A stretch of 64,000 nt of DNA from Pseudomonas asturiensis (GTDB taxonomy: Bacteria; Pseudomonadota; Gammaproteobacteria; Pseudomonadales; Pseudomonadaceae), in contig NZ_FRDA01000010.1 in assembly GCF_900143095.1 (NCBI RefSeq), positions 1-64,000 on the forward strand. The letters are read 5' to 3'. This document shows positions 8,167 to 16,110 of the stretch, in pieces. The notes beneath the pieces are model-generated. The model was given only the letters and a program-made list of their open reading frames with translations, did not search any database and was not told the origin of the DNA. Positions within the stretch are counted from its first letter, which is position 1; each line of letters starts with the position of its first letter. The position numbers were made by a program, and so were the translations under genes.

Positions 8167-9375
8167 TCACAGCCTGTGGGCCAGAATCAGCAGGTTGCGT
8201 GGGGTGACTTGAGGGTCACAAAACGTCCCGACCAAGACCTTGTAACCCTGCTCCTGAACATAGAGCGCCCGGTCCAGTACCAGCCACATTTCCAGAGGTC
8301 GCCTGAACAGATTGCGGACCTGCTCGAGGTTGCGCACCTGAGCCAGCCGTTGCCAGCCAGCGGCTTCCAGTTCCGTCCAGTTCTGCGCGCCCGGCTCGGG
8401 CAGGTTTTTCAATCGCGACAGATGGCAGCAATAGTCGGAAAAGGGCACATCCAGCCAGGCAACGGGCAGTGACGGCGTGGGCAGATAGTCGTCGCTGCCG
8501 CGCAGCCTGCGTTGCAACAGGTCAAAACCCAAACGTCGTGCCATGGACGTGTCCCGCTGGCGGCGGACCCGAGCGCCTGCGGTCACGGTTTCGCTCAGCG
8601 GCAGGCCCAGCTCATCGCGCGACAGCTTTAGCCCCGAGGCCAGGCCTTCAATAGACAGTGGCTGATAGTCGGCGTGACGCGTGCGGTTGTAACAGCACGG
8701 CGCGATGGCCAGCTGTTGGCAGCCGGTCTGGCTGGCCAGTTGCATCAATTGCACATGCAGATCGCCACAGGCGTGCAGCGCCACCGGGCTGTGATGCGGT
8801 TGCAGGCAGCGCCAGGCATCGTCGGCCATGACGTCCTGCTGCACATGCCTGGCCTCGATGCCCTGACGTGCGCTAAGGGTCAGGCCCGCTTCGACCAGCG
8901 CCGGGTCGCGCTCAAGGCAGGTCAATTGCTGGCTGCGGCCGGTCAGGCGGCGACCCAGATGGCCTTTGCCTGCGCACCAGTCCAGCCAGTGGGTGTTGGG
9001 CTGCCGGGTGTCGAGGTGACGGGCGAAGGCTTCGATCTGTTGCCATTTACGCCCCGGTACGTCCACGCTCATGCGCGGCTCGACGGGCGCGAGCGGGAAG
9101 GCGGGCAGTTCGCCCACCTGGCTCAAGGCGGCGGCTTCGGCGGCCAGTTGCGTGAATGGGAAGGGCGCGTCGAGCTGTTCAGGGTCCGCGTCTGCCTGGT
9201 CGAGGGTGCGTTGGCGCAGCCAGTCGGCCAGTTCGGGGTGTTGAGCTTCCCAGGGCAGACGCAGGTGGGTGAACGGCTTGGGTCGCCACAGCCCCTGATG
9301 CGCGAACAGGAAGCTGTCCAGCGCACCAAAGTGGCTGCGAAGCTGATCGTTCTGCAGGCTGGATTCAGAGGTCAT
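8167..9375 (-). CDS. class I SAM-dependent methyltransferase
   Basis: A 402-aa cytoplasmic protein. The Rossmann-fold methyltransferase region includes a glycine-rich SAM loop LDWCAGKGHLGR near 136-147, a downstream ALHACGDLH, and LAIAPCCYNR, an arrangement seen in the Methyltransf_32 group. The substrate is not known. The PCCYN motif is typical of a conserved family in gammaproteobacteria. The N-terminal ~110 residues are extra and may bind the substrate. It is transcribed leftward, apart from the amino acid transporter operon on the same strand. Confidence 0.8.
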   Translation of the reverse strand: MTSESSLQNDQLRSHFGALDSFLFAHQGLWRPKPFTHLRLPWEAQHPELADWLRQRTLDQADADPEQLDAPFPFTQLAAEAAALSQVGELPAFPLAPVEPRMSVDVPGRKWQQIEAFARHLDTRQPNTHWLDWCAGKGHLGRRLTGRSQQLTCLERDPALVEAGLTLSARQGIEARHVQQDVMADDAWRCLQPHHSPVALHACGDLHVQLMQLASQTGCQQLAIAPCCYNRTRHADYQPLSIEGLASGLKLSRDELGLPLSETVTAGARVRRQRDTSMARRLGFDLLQRRLRGSDDYLPTPSLPVAWLDVPFSDYCCHLSRLKNLPEPGAQNWTELEAAGWQRLAQVRNLEQVRNLFRRPLEMWLVLDRALYVQEQGYKVLVGTFCDPQVTPRNLLILAHRL

Positions 9376-9429
9376 GGGCGGCGGCTTCGCGTGTGAGGGC
9401 TGGCTGAATGAAAGCCAGCCCTCTTCATA

Positions 9430-10119
9430 TCAGCGACCTTGGCTCGCGTCTACGCGTAACAGCTTTTCCAGCAGCCGGAAGCCCTGCACCAGCACGAAGG
9501 CCATGACGAGGTAGAACATGCCGGCGGCGAAAAATATCTCGACGGGCATGTAGGTGCGCGCAATGATCGTGCGCGCCATGCCGGTCAGTTCCAGCAGCGT
9601 GACGGTGCTGGCCAGTGCGCTGGCCTTGAGCATCAGGATCACTTCGTTGCTGTAGGCGGGCAGGCCGATTCGGGCGGCACGTGGCAGGACGATGTAGAAC
9701 AGCGCTTTCCACTTCGACATGCCCAGCGCCCGCGCTGCCTCGACCTCACCGGCTGGCACGGCCTGGATGGCACCGCGCAGGATTTCCGCGATGTAGGCGG
9801 CGGTGTGCAGGGTCATGGTGATGACGGCACACCAGAACGGGTCGCGCAGGTAAGGCCACAACGCGCTTTGGCGCACGGCGTCGAACTGCGCCAGGCCGTA
9901 GTAGACCAGAAACAGCTGAACCAGCAGCGGCGTGCCCCGGAAGAAGAAAATGTAGGCATACGGCAGCGCACGCACCGGCCAGTGCCGTGAAGCGCGGGCG
10001 ATGCCCATCGGAATCGCGAGGATCAAGCCTGCGATGACCGCAATCGCCACCAGCTCCAGCGTCAGGGTCGCGCCCTGGGCCAGGCGTGGCAGCCATTTGA
10101 TGATGACTTCCCAGTTCAT
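9430..10119 (-). CDS. polar amino acid ABC transporter permease (HisM/ArtM type)
   Basis: A 229-aa inner-membrane permease with about five helices. The cytoplasmic EAA loop reads EVEAARALGMSKWKALFYIVLP near 125-146 and couples to the ATPase. FFFRGTPLLVQLFLVYYG near 58-75 is typical of the HisM/GlnP family. It is the last gene of a leftward operon, overlapping the preceding permease gene by 4 bases. The likely substrates are basic amino acids or histidine, to judge from the family of the binding protein; the exact substrate cannot be read from sequence. Confidence 0.9.
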   Translation of the reverse strand: MNWEVIIKWLPRLAQGATLTLELVAIAVIAGLILAIPMGIARASRHWPVRALPYAYIFFFRGTPLLVQLFLVYYGLAQFDAVRQSALWPYLRDPFWCAVITMTLHTAAYIAEILRGAIQAVPAGEVEAARALGMSKWKALFYIVLPRAARIGLPAYSNEVILMLKASALASTVTLLELTGMARTIIARTYMPVEIFFAAGMFYLVMAFVLVQGFRLLEKLLRVDASQGR

Positions 10120-10811
10120 GACGCGCTCCTCGCAAAGCCGCGAGCGGCGCGTTTTTCCAGAAAGTACATGCCGATCATCGCCAGCACGGTCAGGCCCAGG
10201 TACATGATGGCCGCGACCATATAGAAGGTGAACGCTTCCTTGGTGAAGCCCACGGCGATCTGCGCGTGACGCATGATTTCTTCAAGGCCGATCACCGAGA
10301 CCAGCGCGGTGTCTTTCATCAGGATCATGAACAGGTTGCCCAGGCCGGGCAGGGCGATGCGCCACATTTGCGGCAGGATCAGCTTGTAGAGAATGCGCGT
10401 GCGCGACATGCCCAACGCAAGACCCGCTTCGCGATGGCCTTTGGGAATGGCCAGGATAGCGCCGCGAAACACCTCGGTGGCGTAAGCGCCAAAACACAGG
10501 CCCAGCGCGATGACGCCAGCGGCGAAGGCGCTCAGGGCCAGGTCCGGCTTGCCGAACAGCTCGCCCAGCGCGCGCATGCCGTTGACGGTGCCGAAGTAAA
10601 TCAGCAACACCCAGAGCAATTCAGGAACGCCGCGCACGAGGGTTGAGTAGGTGCCGCCCAGCCATTGCAGAGGCTTGTAAGGCGAAGTCTTGGCCAGTGC
10701 GCCGAGCAGTCCGAGTACCAGCCCAAGGCACAGGGCCGAGAGTGCCAGTTGGATCGTCATCAGCGCGCCAGCCGCAAGGGCCGGGCCGAATCCGTGGAGA
10801 TCAATGTTCAT
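10116..10811 (-). CDS. polar amino acid ABC transporter permease (HisQ/ArtQ type)
   Basis: A 231-aa inner-membrane permease, partner of the one encoded downstream. STLVRGVPELLWVLLIYFG near 57-75 and the EAA loop GHREAGLALGMSRTRILYKLILP near 121-143 mark the HisQ family. The two permeases form the membrane heterodimer of the importer. It overlaps the next gene by 4 bases and lies 65 bases after the binding-protein gene, all leftward in one operon. Confidence 0.9.
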   Translation of the reverse strand: MNIDLHGFGPALAAGALMTIQLALSALCLGLVLGLLGALAKTSPYKPLQWLGGTYSTLVRGVPELLWVLLIYFGTVNGMRALGELFGKPDLALSAFAAGVIALGLCFGAYATEVFRGAILAIPKGHREAGLALGMSRTRILYKLILPQMWRIALPGLGNLFMILMKDTALVSVIGLEEIMRHAQIAVGFTKEAFTFYMVAAIMYLGLTVLAMIGMYFLEKRAARGFARSAS

Positions 10812-10876
10812 GGGCAGGCTTTTTCAGGACGTGTCGCCGCGCTTCGGGGGAAGCCGCGGCGACGCTGTCAGGTGAA

Positions 10877-11638
10877 TCAGAGAATGCTGAAAGGGAAGTA
10901 CTTGTCGTTGATCTTCTTGTAGGTGCCGTCAGCGATGATTTCTTTCAGTGCCGCGTTCAGGCGCTCACGCAGTGGATCGCCCTTGCGCACGGCGATGCCG
11001 ATCTTGTCGTTCTGCTCGACAGGCTCACCCTTGAACTCGAAGTTCTTGCCGGCATCGCTTTTAAGCCACTCGTAGCTCACGTATTTGTCGGCGAGCATGG
11101 CGTCAACGCGACCGGAGGTCAGGTCGAGGAAGGCGTTTTCCTGGGTGTCGTAGAGCTTGGCATCAAGAATGCCCAGCTTGTCTTCCAGCCACGTGGCGGC
11201 AAGCGTGGAGCGCTGTGCGCCTACAGCCTTGCCGGCCAGGCTTTCCTTGGCCTTGTCGATGGACGAAACGTCGAGGCTGGAGGTTTTCGGTGCAATGAAC
11301 TGCAGTTTGTTCGAGTAGTACGGGTCGGTGAAATCCACCACCTGCTTGCGCTCGTCGGTGATCGACAGCGAGGAGATCAGGAAGTCGAACTTCTGTGCAT
11401 TAAGGGCCGGGATGATGCCATCCCAGTCAGAGGTCACCACCTGGCATTCGACCTTGAGCTTGGCGCACAGGGCCTGGCCGATCTCATAGTCGAAACCGAC
11501 GACCTGACCGCTTGCATCCTTGTTGTTGAACGGCGGGTAGGCCGCTTCGATACCCATTTTCAAGGTTTCGGCAAAAGCACTGGTCGTGAAAGCCAGGGTG
11601 GCCGCTGCGACCAGCAGGATTTTCTTGTACGTCTGCAT
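10877..11638 (-). CDS. amino acid ABC transporter periplasmic binding protein (HisJ/ArtJ type)
   Basis: A 253-aa protein with a signal peptide ending near AFA (about residue 23). The mature part starts TLKMGIEAAYPPFN and contains GFDYEIGQALC, LNAQKFDFLISSLS and TDPYYSN, the typical ligand-binding segments of the lysine/arginine/ornithine/histidine cluster-3 binding proteins. It captures the substrate in the periplasm and delivers it to the two permeases encoded downstream. It lies 13 bases after the ATPase gene. I recall the equivalent P. aeruginosa locus as an arginine/histidine-type importer. Confidence 0.92.
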   Translation of the reverse strand: MQTYKKILLVAAATLAFTTSAFAETLKMGIEAAYPPFNNKDASGQVVGFDYEIGQALCAKLKVECQVVTSDWDGIIPALNAQKFDFLISSLSITDERKQVVDFTDPYYSNKLQFIAPKTSSLDVSSIDKAKESLAGKAVGAQRSTLAATWLEDKLGILDAKLYDTQENAFLDLTSGRVDAMLADKYVSYEWLKSDAGKNFEFKGEPVEQNDKIGIAVRKGDPLRERLNAALKEIIADGTYKKINDKYFPFSIL

Positions 11639-11651
11639 GGGTGTTGCTCCG

Positions 11652-12425
11652 TTAGCGGTGACTCGACATGAATTGTTTACACCTTACCGACAGCGGGTTC
11701 TCGAACACTTGCTGCGGTGTGCCCTGTTCTTCGACCATTCCTTGATGCAAAAACACGATTTCACTGGAAACCTGGCGTGCAAAGTTCATTTCGTGGGTCA
11801 CCAGCAGCATGGTGCGGCCTTCTTCGGCCAGCGCGCGGATGACGTTGAGCACTTCCTGAACCATTTCCGGGTCGAGGGCCGAGGTCGGCTCGTCGAACAG
11901 AATGACTTTAGGCTGCATGGCCAGCGTGCGGGCGATGGCCGCACGTTGTTGCTGGCCTCCCGAAAGCTGGGCCGGATACGCATGGCGCTTGTCGGCAATA
12001 CCGACCTTGGCCAGCAGTGCTTCGGCGACTTCGATGGCTTCGGCCTTGCTCTGGCCCAGCACGCGGCGCGGCGCTTCGATGATGTTGTCGAGCACGCTCA
12101 TGTGCGGCCACAGGTTGAAGTTCTGGAACACGAAGCCGATTTCGCTGCGCAGGCGATTGATCTGTTTGTTGTCGGCGGCAACCAGTTCGCCATTGCGGGC
12201 GGACTTGAGCTTGAGTTCTTCGCCAGCGACCAGAATCTGGCCCTGATGCGGGTTTTCCAGCAGGTTGATGCAGCGCAGCAAGGTGGACTTGCCGGAACCG
12301 GATGAGCCCAGAATCGAGATGACATCACCTTCACGCGCCGTCAGCGAGATGCCTTTGAGCACCTCAAGCTGGTCATAGCGTTTGTGCAGGTTGCGGATTT
12401 CCAGGGCGGGCGTGGCCTCAGCCAT
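11652..12425 (-). CDS. amino acid ABC transporter ATP-binding protein (HisP/ArtP type)
   Basis: A 257-aa cytoplasmic ATPase. Walker A is GSSGSGKSTLL near 41-51, the signature LSGGQQQR near 160-167 and Walker B VILFDEPTSALDPE near 180-193, with the switch His in LLVTHEM. An extra stretch after Walker A (LKLKSARNGELVAADNKQI) is typical of HisP-like ATPases. It is the first gene of the leftward operon ATPase, binding protein, permease, permease. This promoter-proximal order is the one known in Pseudomonas for this importer. Confidence 0.93.
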   Translation of the reverse strand: MAEATPALEIRNLHKRYDQLEVLKGISLTAREGDVISILGSSGSGKSTLLRCINLLENPHQGQILVAGEELKLKSARNGELVAADNKQINRLRSEIGFVFQNFNLWPHMSVLDNIIEAPRRVLGQSKAEAIEVAEALLAKVGIADKRHAYPAQLSGGQQQRAAIARTLAMQPKVILFDEPTSALDPEMVQEVLNVIRALAEEGRTMLLVTHEMNFARQVSSEIVFLHQGMVEEQGTPQQVFENPLSVRCKQFMSSHR

Positions 12426-12963
12426 GTGGGGTCCTCATAGGGTTGTGCGCTCTTTTCTGCGAGGCGAGCGCCAAGCTAGCACAGCGTTCAAAAGACAACC
12501 AACTGCGTGCAACGGTGAATGTGACAGCGTTTTACAGGTTGTCGCATCGTCCCGGCAGACCGTTGCCAAAGGGCGCGCCGTTGCATGGATCGGGTACCCG
12601 TTGCCGGTGGGCGTGCGCGAAAAAGGCGCGATGTTGCCAGCTTTGACCTTCTGTTGGAAGCAGCTTTTGCCGAGTGGTACGTGGGTTCACGCACCATTGC
12701 TGCGCTTTTTTGCTGTACGTGTGCTTTTTCGGTGCGCACCTGTGGACGGCTTTTGGGGCATTCGGTAACAATTCCTACGCCATAGACCAAAATCTCGTTC
12801 TGTCCACTCCCTGCCTGTTCGGCTCCAGCCCTTGTGTTTCAGGAGCGACGTCGTTTTTGAAATATTTTGGCGCAGTTCTTGCGTCAAGAATAAAGAACGG
12901 CACCGTTGCTTTCTTTTTACGAGGCGCTTCGGTGTGCTTCGCTCGTCTTGCACAGGTGGTTTT
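12426..12963. other. divergent intergenic region between the ABC operon and gabP
   Basis: A 538-base spacer that must carry divergent promoters for the leftward amino acid importer and the rightward GABA permease. AT-rich patches occur near 12840-12915 just upstream of gabP. No open frame with a ribosome site and no clear sigma54 element could be supported. The long leader suggests regulation, but I see no recognisable operator. Confidence 0.4.
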
Positions 12964-14355
12964 ATGAGCAATACCGCTAATTCTTCCGAGCTCGAACAAG
13001 GGCTGAAACCTCGACACATCACGATGCTGTCGATTGCAGGCGTCATTGGCGCGGGTCTGTTCGTCGGCTCCGGCCATGCGATTGCCGAAGCCGGACCTGC
13101 CGTGCTGCTGGCGTACGCCGCAGCCGGCACACTGGTGGTGCTGGTCATGCGCATGCTGGCCGAAATGGCCGTTGCCTCGCCTGACACCGGGTCGTTCTCG
13201 ACCTACGCTGACCGCGCCATCGGCCATTGGGCCGGTTTTACCATCGGCTGGTTGTACTGGTGGTTCTGGGTGCTGGTGATTCCGCTGGAGGCCAATGCGG
13301 CCGCGACCATTCTGCATGCCTGGTTCCCGGACATCGCGATCTGGATGTTCACGCTGGTCATCACGCTGCTGCTGACAGCGACCAACCTGTTCAGTGTGAA
13401 GAACTACGGCGAGTTCGAGTTCTGGTTCGCGCTGATCAAGGTGGTGGCGATCATTGCCTTTGTGGTGCTGGGTGTTGCGGCCATCTTTGGCCTGCTGCCG
13501 ACCAGCCACGTCAGCGGTGTCAGCCATCTGTTCGACACCGGCGGTTTTCTGCCTAACGGTATGGGCGCAGTGCTGGCGGCGATGCTGACCACCATGTTCT
13601 CGTTCATGGGCACCGAGATCGTGACCATTGCGGCGGCAGAATCCAAGAACCCGGGCAAGCAGATCACCAAGGCCACCAATTCGGTGATCTGGCGGATCTT
13701 CCTGTTTTATCTGGTTTCGATTTTCATCGTTGTGTCGCTGGTGCCGTGGAACGATCCGCGCCTGGCTGAAGTGGGCTCGTACCAGACAGTGCTGGATGCC
13801 ATGGGCATTCCGAACGCCAAGCTGATCGTCGATCTGGTGGTGCTGGTGGCAGTGACCAGTTGCCTGAACTCGGCGCTGTACACCGCCTCGCGCATGCTGT
13901 TCTCGCTGGGCAAACGCGGTGATGCACCAGCAATGTCCAAGCGCACCAGCAAGGGCGGCACGCCTTACTGCGCGGTCCTGCTGTCGACTGCTGCGGCGTT
14001 CCTGACTGTGTTTGCCAACTATGTCGCACCGGCGGCGGTGTTCGACTTCCTGCTGGCAAGCTCGGGCGCCATTGCGTTGCTGGTGTATCTGGTGATCGCC
14101 GTGTCGCAACTGCGCATGCGTCAGAAGCGTATCGCGGCAGGCGAAGCCATCGACTTCAAGATGTGGCTGTTTCCGTGGCTGACCTGGCTGGTGATCTTTT
14201 TCATCGTCGCGGTGCTGACGATCATGCTGATCCAGGAAGACCATCGCATCGAGATCATCGCGACCGGCGTGCTCAGCCTGCTGGTGGTCGGTGCGGGCCT
14301 GACCGTCTCACGTCGCCGCAAGGCTGCCCGGGTCGGGGCTGCTGCGCTGGGATGA
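12964..14355 (+). CDS. gabP: GABA permease, APC superfamily
   Basis: A 463-aa, about 12-helix amino acid/proton symporter. The start ATG at 12964 begins MSNTANSSELEQGLKPRH. The first helix has the family signature SIAGVIGAGLFVGSG, and FSFMGTEIVTIAAAES near 206-221 is the helix-VI motif of the GabP/AnsP/CycA group. Homology to GABA permeases is strong by pattern. GABA is abundant in plant apoplast, and a GABA aminotransferase gene lies elsewhere in this window (57119). The 3' end of this gene has been copied twice downstream. Confidence 0.87.
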   Translation: MSNTANSSELEQGLKPRHITMLSIAGVIGAGLFVGSGHAIAEAGPAVLLAYAAAGTLVVLVMRMLAEMAVASPDTGSFSTYADRAIGHWAGFTIGWLYWWFWVLVIPLEANAAATILHAWFPDIAIWMFTLVITLLLTATNLFSVKNYGEFEFWFALIKVVAIIAFVVLGVAAIFGLLPTSHVSGVSHLFDTGGFLPNGMGAVLAAMLTTMFSFMGTEIVTIAAAESKNPGKQITKATNSVIWRIFLFYLVSIFIVVSLVPWNDPRLAEVGSYQTVLDAMGIPNAKLIVDLVVLVAVTSCLNSALYTASRMLFSLGKRGDAPAMSKRTSKGGTPYCAVLLSTAAAFLTVFANYVAPAAVFDFLLASSGAIALLVYLVIAVSQLRMRQKRIAAGEAIDFKMWLFPWLTWLVIFFIVAVLTIMLIQEDHRIEIIATGVLSLLVVGAGLTVSRRRKAARVGAAALG

Positions 14356-14439
14356 TGTGACCTGGATCTGATGGTGCCAATGCTCCGCGTTGGCACTCCT
14401 GTCCAGGACGCTCCGCTGTCTCGCTGCAGACACAGGACC

Positions 14440-14529
14440 GTGGGAGTGGACTTGTCCACGAAAGGGCCAGTACATCCGGTAGAGATGTCGCGCCTGACAC
14501 ACTGCCTTCGCGGACAAGTCCGCTCCCAC
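14440..14529. repeat. REP pair (inverted)
   Basis: GTGGGAGTGGACTTGTCCAC and the inverted GCGGACAAGTCCGCTCCCAC flank about 45 bases, forming a BIME-like unit. Each arm is itself a small hairpin. Confidence 0.85.
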
Positions 14530-14589
14530 TTCGCTCCGCGTTGGCACTCTGTCCAGGATGCTCCGCTGTCTCGTTGCAAACACAGGACC

Positions 14590-14674
14590 GTGGGAGGCGG
14601 CTTGCCGGCGATGGCGTCAGCTCAGTCGCTGACAGGTCGCATGAGAGACCGAATCGCCGGCAAGCCGCCTCCCA
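14590..14674. repeat. REP pair (inverted, second subtype)
   Basis: GTGGGAGGCGGCTTGCCGGC and GCCGGCAAGCCGCCTCCCAC in inverted orientation. The subtype differs from the flanking pairs at 14440 and 14831 although all lie in the same duplicated context. Confidence 0.85.
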
Positions 14675-14830
14675 CAGGTTTCCGTCGTCGGCAGGTTCGA
14701 AGCACGTCGCCGCAAGGCTGCGCGGGTTGGTGCTGCTGCGCTGGGGTGATGTGACCTGGATCTGATGATGCCAACGCCCCGCGTTGGCACTCTGTCCAGG
14801 ACGCTCCGCTGTCTCGTTACACACTGGGTC

Positions 14831-14920
14831 GTGGGAGTGGACTTGTCCACGAAAAGGCCAGTGCATTCGGTAGAGATGTCGCGCCGGACACACTGCCTTC
14901 GCGGACAAGTCCGCTCCCAC
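14831..14920. repeat. REP pair (inverted)
   Basis: Nearly identical to the pair at 14440-14529, including the spacer text with GGTAGAGATGTCGCGCC, which points to duplication of the whole unit. Confidence 0.85.
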
Positions 14921-15056
14921 AGGTTTCCGTCGTCGGCAGGTTTGAAGCACTTCGCCGCAAGGCTGCACGGGTTGGTGCTGCTGCGTCGGGGTGATGTGAG
15001 TGCTGCACAAAGCGTTATGTTCTGTGCAGAAGGGCGCTGAACACACGCACAGCTTG

Positions 15057-15147
15057 GTGGGAGCGAGCTTGCTCGCGAAGCGGTTGGCGCAAACGCCAGT
15101 AGATAGAATGTCCGTGCTATCGCTTTCGTGAGCAAGCTCACTCCCAC
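15057..15147. repeat. REP pair (inverted, third subtype)
   Basis: GTGGGAGCGAGCTTGCTCGCG and GTGAGCAAGCTCACTCCCAC in inverted orientation, in the spacer before the next leftward gene's 3' end. Confidence 0.82.
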
Positions 15148-15208
15148 TGGACAGTAGCAGTGCAGGGCGCGATCAAGGGCTTATGGATGATCGCACACCC
15201 TCGTTCCC

Positions 15209-15694
15209 TCAGCGCACTGCCTTGGCGTCGCGTTTCATCAGCAGGTCCGATGCCATCTGGAAATCGGCCTGGAAGGCCTTGCCTTCGACCCACTCCACGG
15301 CGGTGTCTTCGTCTTCGTCGTGGTGGATGGCGCGGTAGGTGATGAGCAGGCCCATCATGAAGTCGGTCGCTTCGTCTTCGTCTTCTTCAGACACAACCAG
15401 TGCCAGTACCGGGTATTGCAGGAACACCAGGCACATCGCCAGTTGGCTGATGGCTTCGGCGGCTTTCATGGCGTCGAACAGGTCTTCGTAGTCGGCCGGT
15501 TCGAAGCCGTTCTCAACGATGTCCTTGAAGTCGAAGGTGCTCATGTCCAGCTGCACGTCGTCGAACGGCTGGCTGACCAGCGCAGAGGCGAATACCGGAT
15601 GGACAACGTTGGTCGGTGACTTCCCGGAGCGGTTCTGCTTGGCCTTGATCTTTGCGCGTTTGGCGCGTTTCTGCTGTTTGTCCGGCGAAGCCAT
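15209..15694 (-). CDS. conserved hypothetical protein, acidic
   Basis: A 161-aa soluble protein. AAAGGA lies 8 nt before the ATG at 15694, which favours this start over one 51 bases upstream. The N-terminus is strongly basic (KQQKRAKRAKIKAKQNR, about 6-22) and the rest is acidic, with two Glu/Asp clusters (SEEDEDEATD and HDEDEDTAVEW). This charge-split layout is conserved in Pseudomonas to my recollection, but no function is known. It stands alone between REP units and a terminator region. Confidence 0.72.
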   Translation of the reverse strand: MASPDKQQKRAKRAKIKAKQNRSGKSPTNVVHPVFASALVSQPFDDVQLDMSTFDFKDIVENGFEPADYEDLFDAMKAAEAISQLAMCLVFLQYPVLALVVSEEDEDEATDFMMGLLITYRAIHHDEDEDTAVEWVEGKAFQADFQMASDLLMKRDAKAVR

Positions 15695-16110
15695 GGGGCG
15701 GTCCTTTGTCAGGCGGTAAGGGCAATGGTCGCTATTGAAGCGCACGACGCTTCAATAGCCAAGGCTCGATTACAGGGCCTGTGCCCAACACTGCCGCGCG
15801 GTGGCACCTGAAGCACCGGATCGAGCACCGTTTATTCGAGGGTGTTTGTTGTGTGTCAGGCGGTGTTCAAGCATATAAAACGTCTGTCTGGATTCAGGGT
15901 GACGAATGCATTTCGACGTTCGAACGAACAGTACGAATTTAAAGGGACCGAATAAGGACGATGCAGGTGTTGAATAGACAGTTGTCAGGCGCGGAAAACA
16001 AAAACATAAAAAGCCCGCTGAGGCGGGCTTTTATATTTGCTGGGCAAGCCGTTACGGGATGAAAGTATGAACCGATTAAATGTCCAGACTTGCATCGTTA
16101 CGCGAAAGAC
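15695..16110. other. spacer between two leftward genes
   Basis: About 415 bases. It contains the terminator of the chemoreceptor gene at 16008-16033 and presumably the promoter of the 161-aa gene. No open frame is credible. Confidence 0.4.
16008..16033 (-). terminator. rho-independent terminator of the BdlA-like gene
   Basis: AAGCCCGC, TGAG, GCGGGCTT with A- and T-runs on both sides, so it could work in both directions. It lies about 80 bases after the stop of the leftward chemoreceptor gene. Confidence 0.8.

Larger units (their letters stand above)
14309..14999. repeat. nested tandem repeat of the gabP 3' end with REP pairs
   Basis: The last ~50 bases of gabP (from CACGTCGCCGCAAGGCTGC at 14309) recur at 14703 and 14949 with a few substitutions. 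The sequence after the gabP stop (GTTGGCACTCTGTCCAGGA..GCTCCGCTGTCTCG) recurs at 14389, 14540 and 14783. CAGGTTTCCGTCGTCGGCAGGTT recurs at about 14673 and 14919. Each interval contains one REP pair. The region thus arose by repeated duplication of gene tail plus REP units, with spacings of about 394 and 246 bases. Confidence 0.88.

Noticed and set aside
12660..12730. Possible sigma54 promoter upstream of gabP
   Set aside because: TGCTG/TTGCT-type text is present but the GG of the -24 element and the spacing do not fit.
14440..15147. Repeated palindromes considered as a CRISPR array
   Set aside because: The units are inverted pairs with unequal spacing, of several subtypes, and found in other spacers too; they are REP elements, and no cas genes are present.
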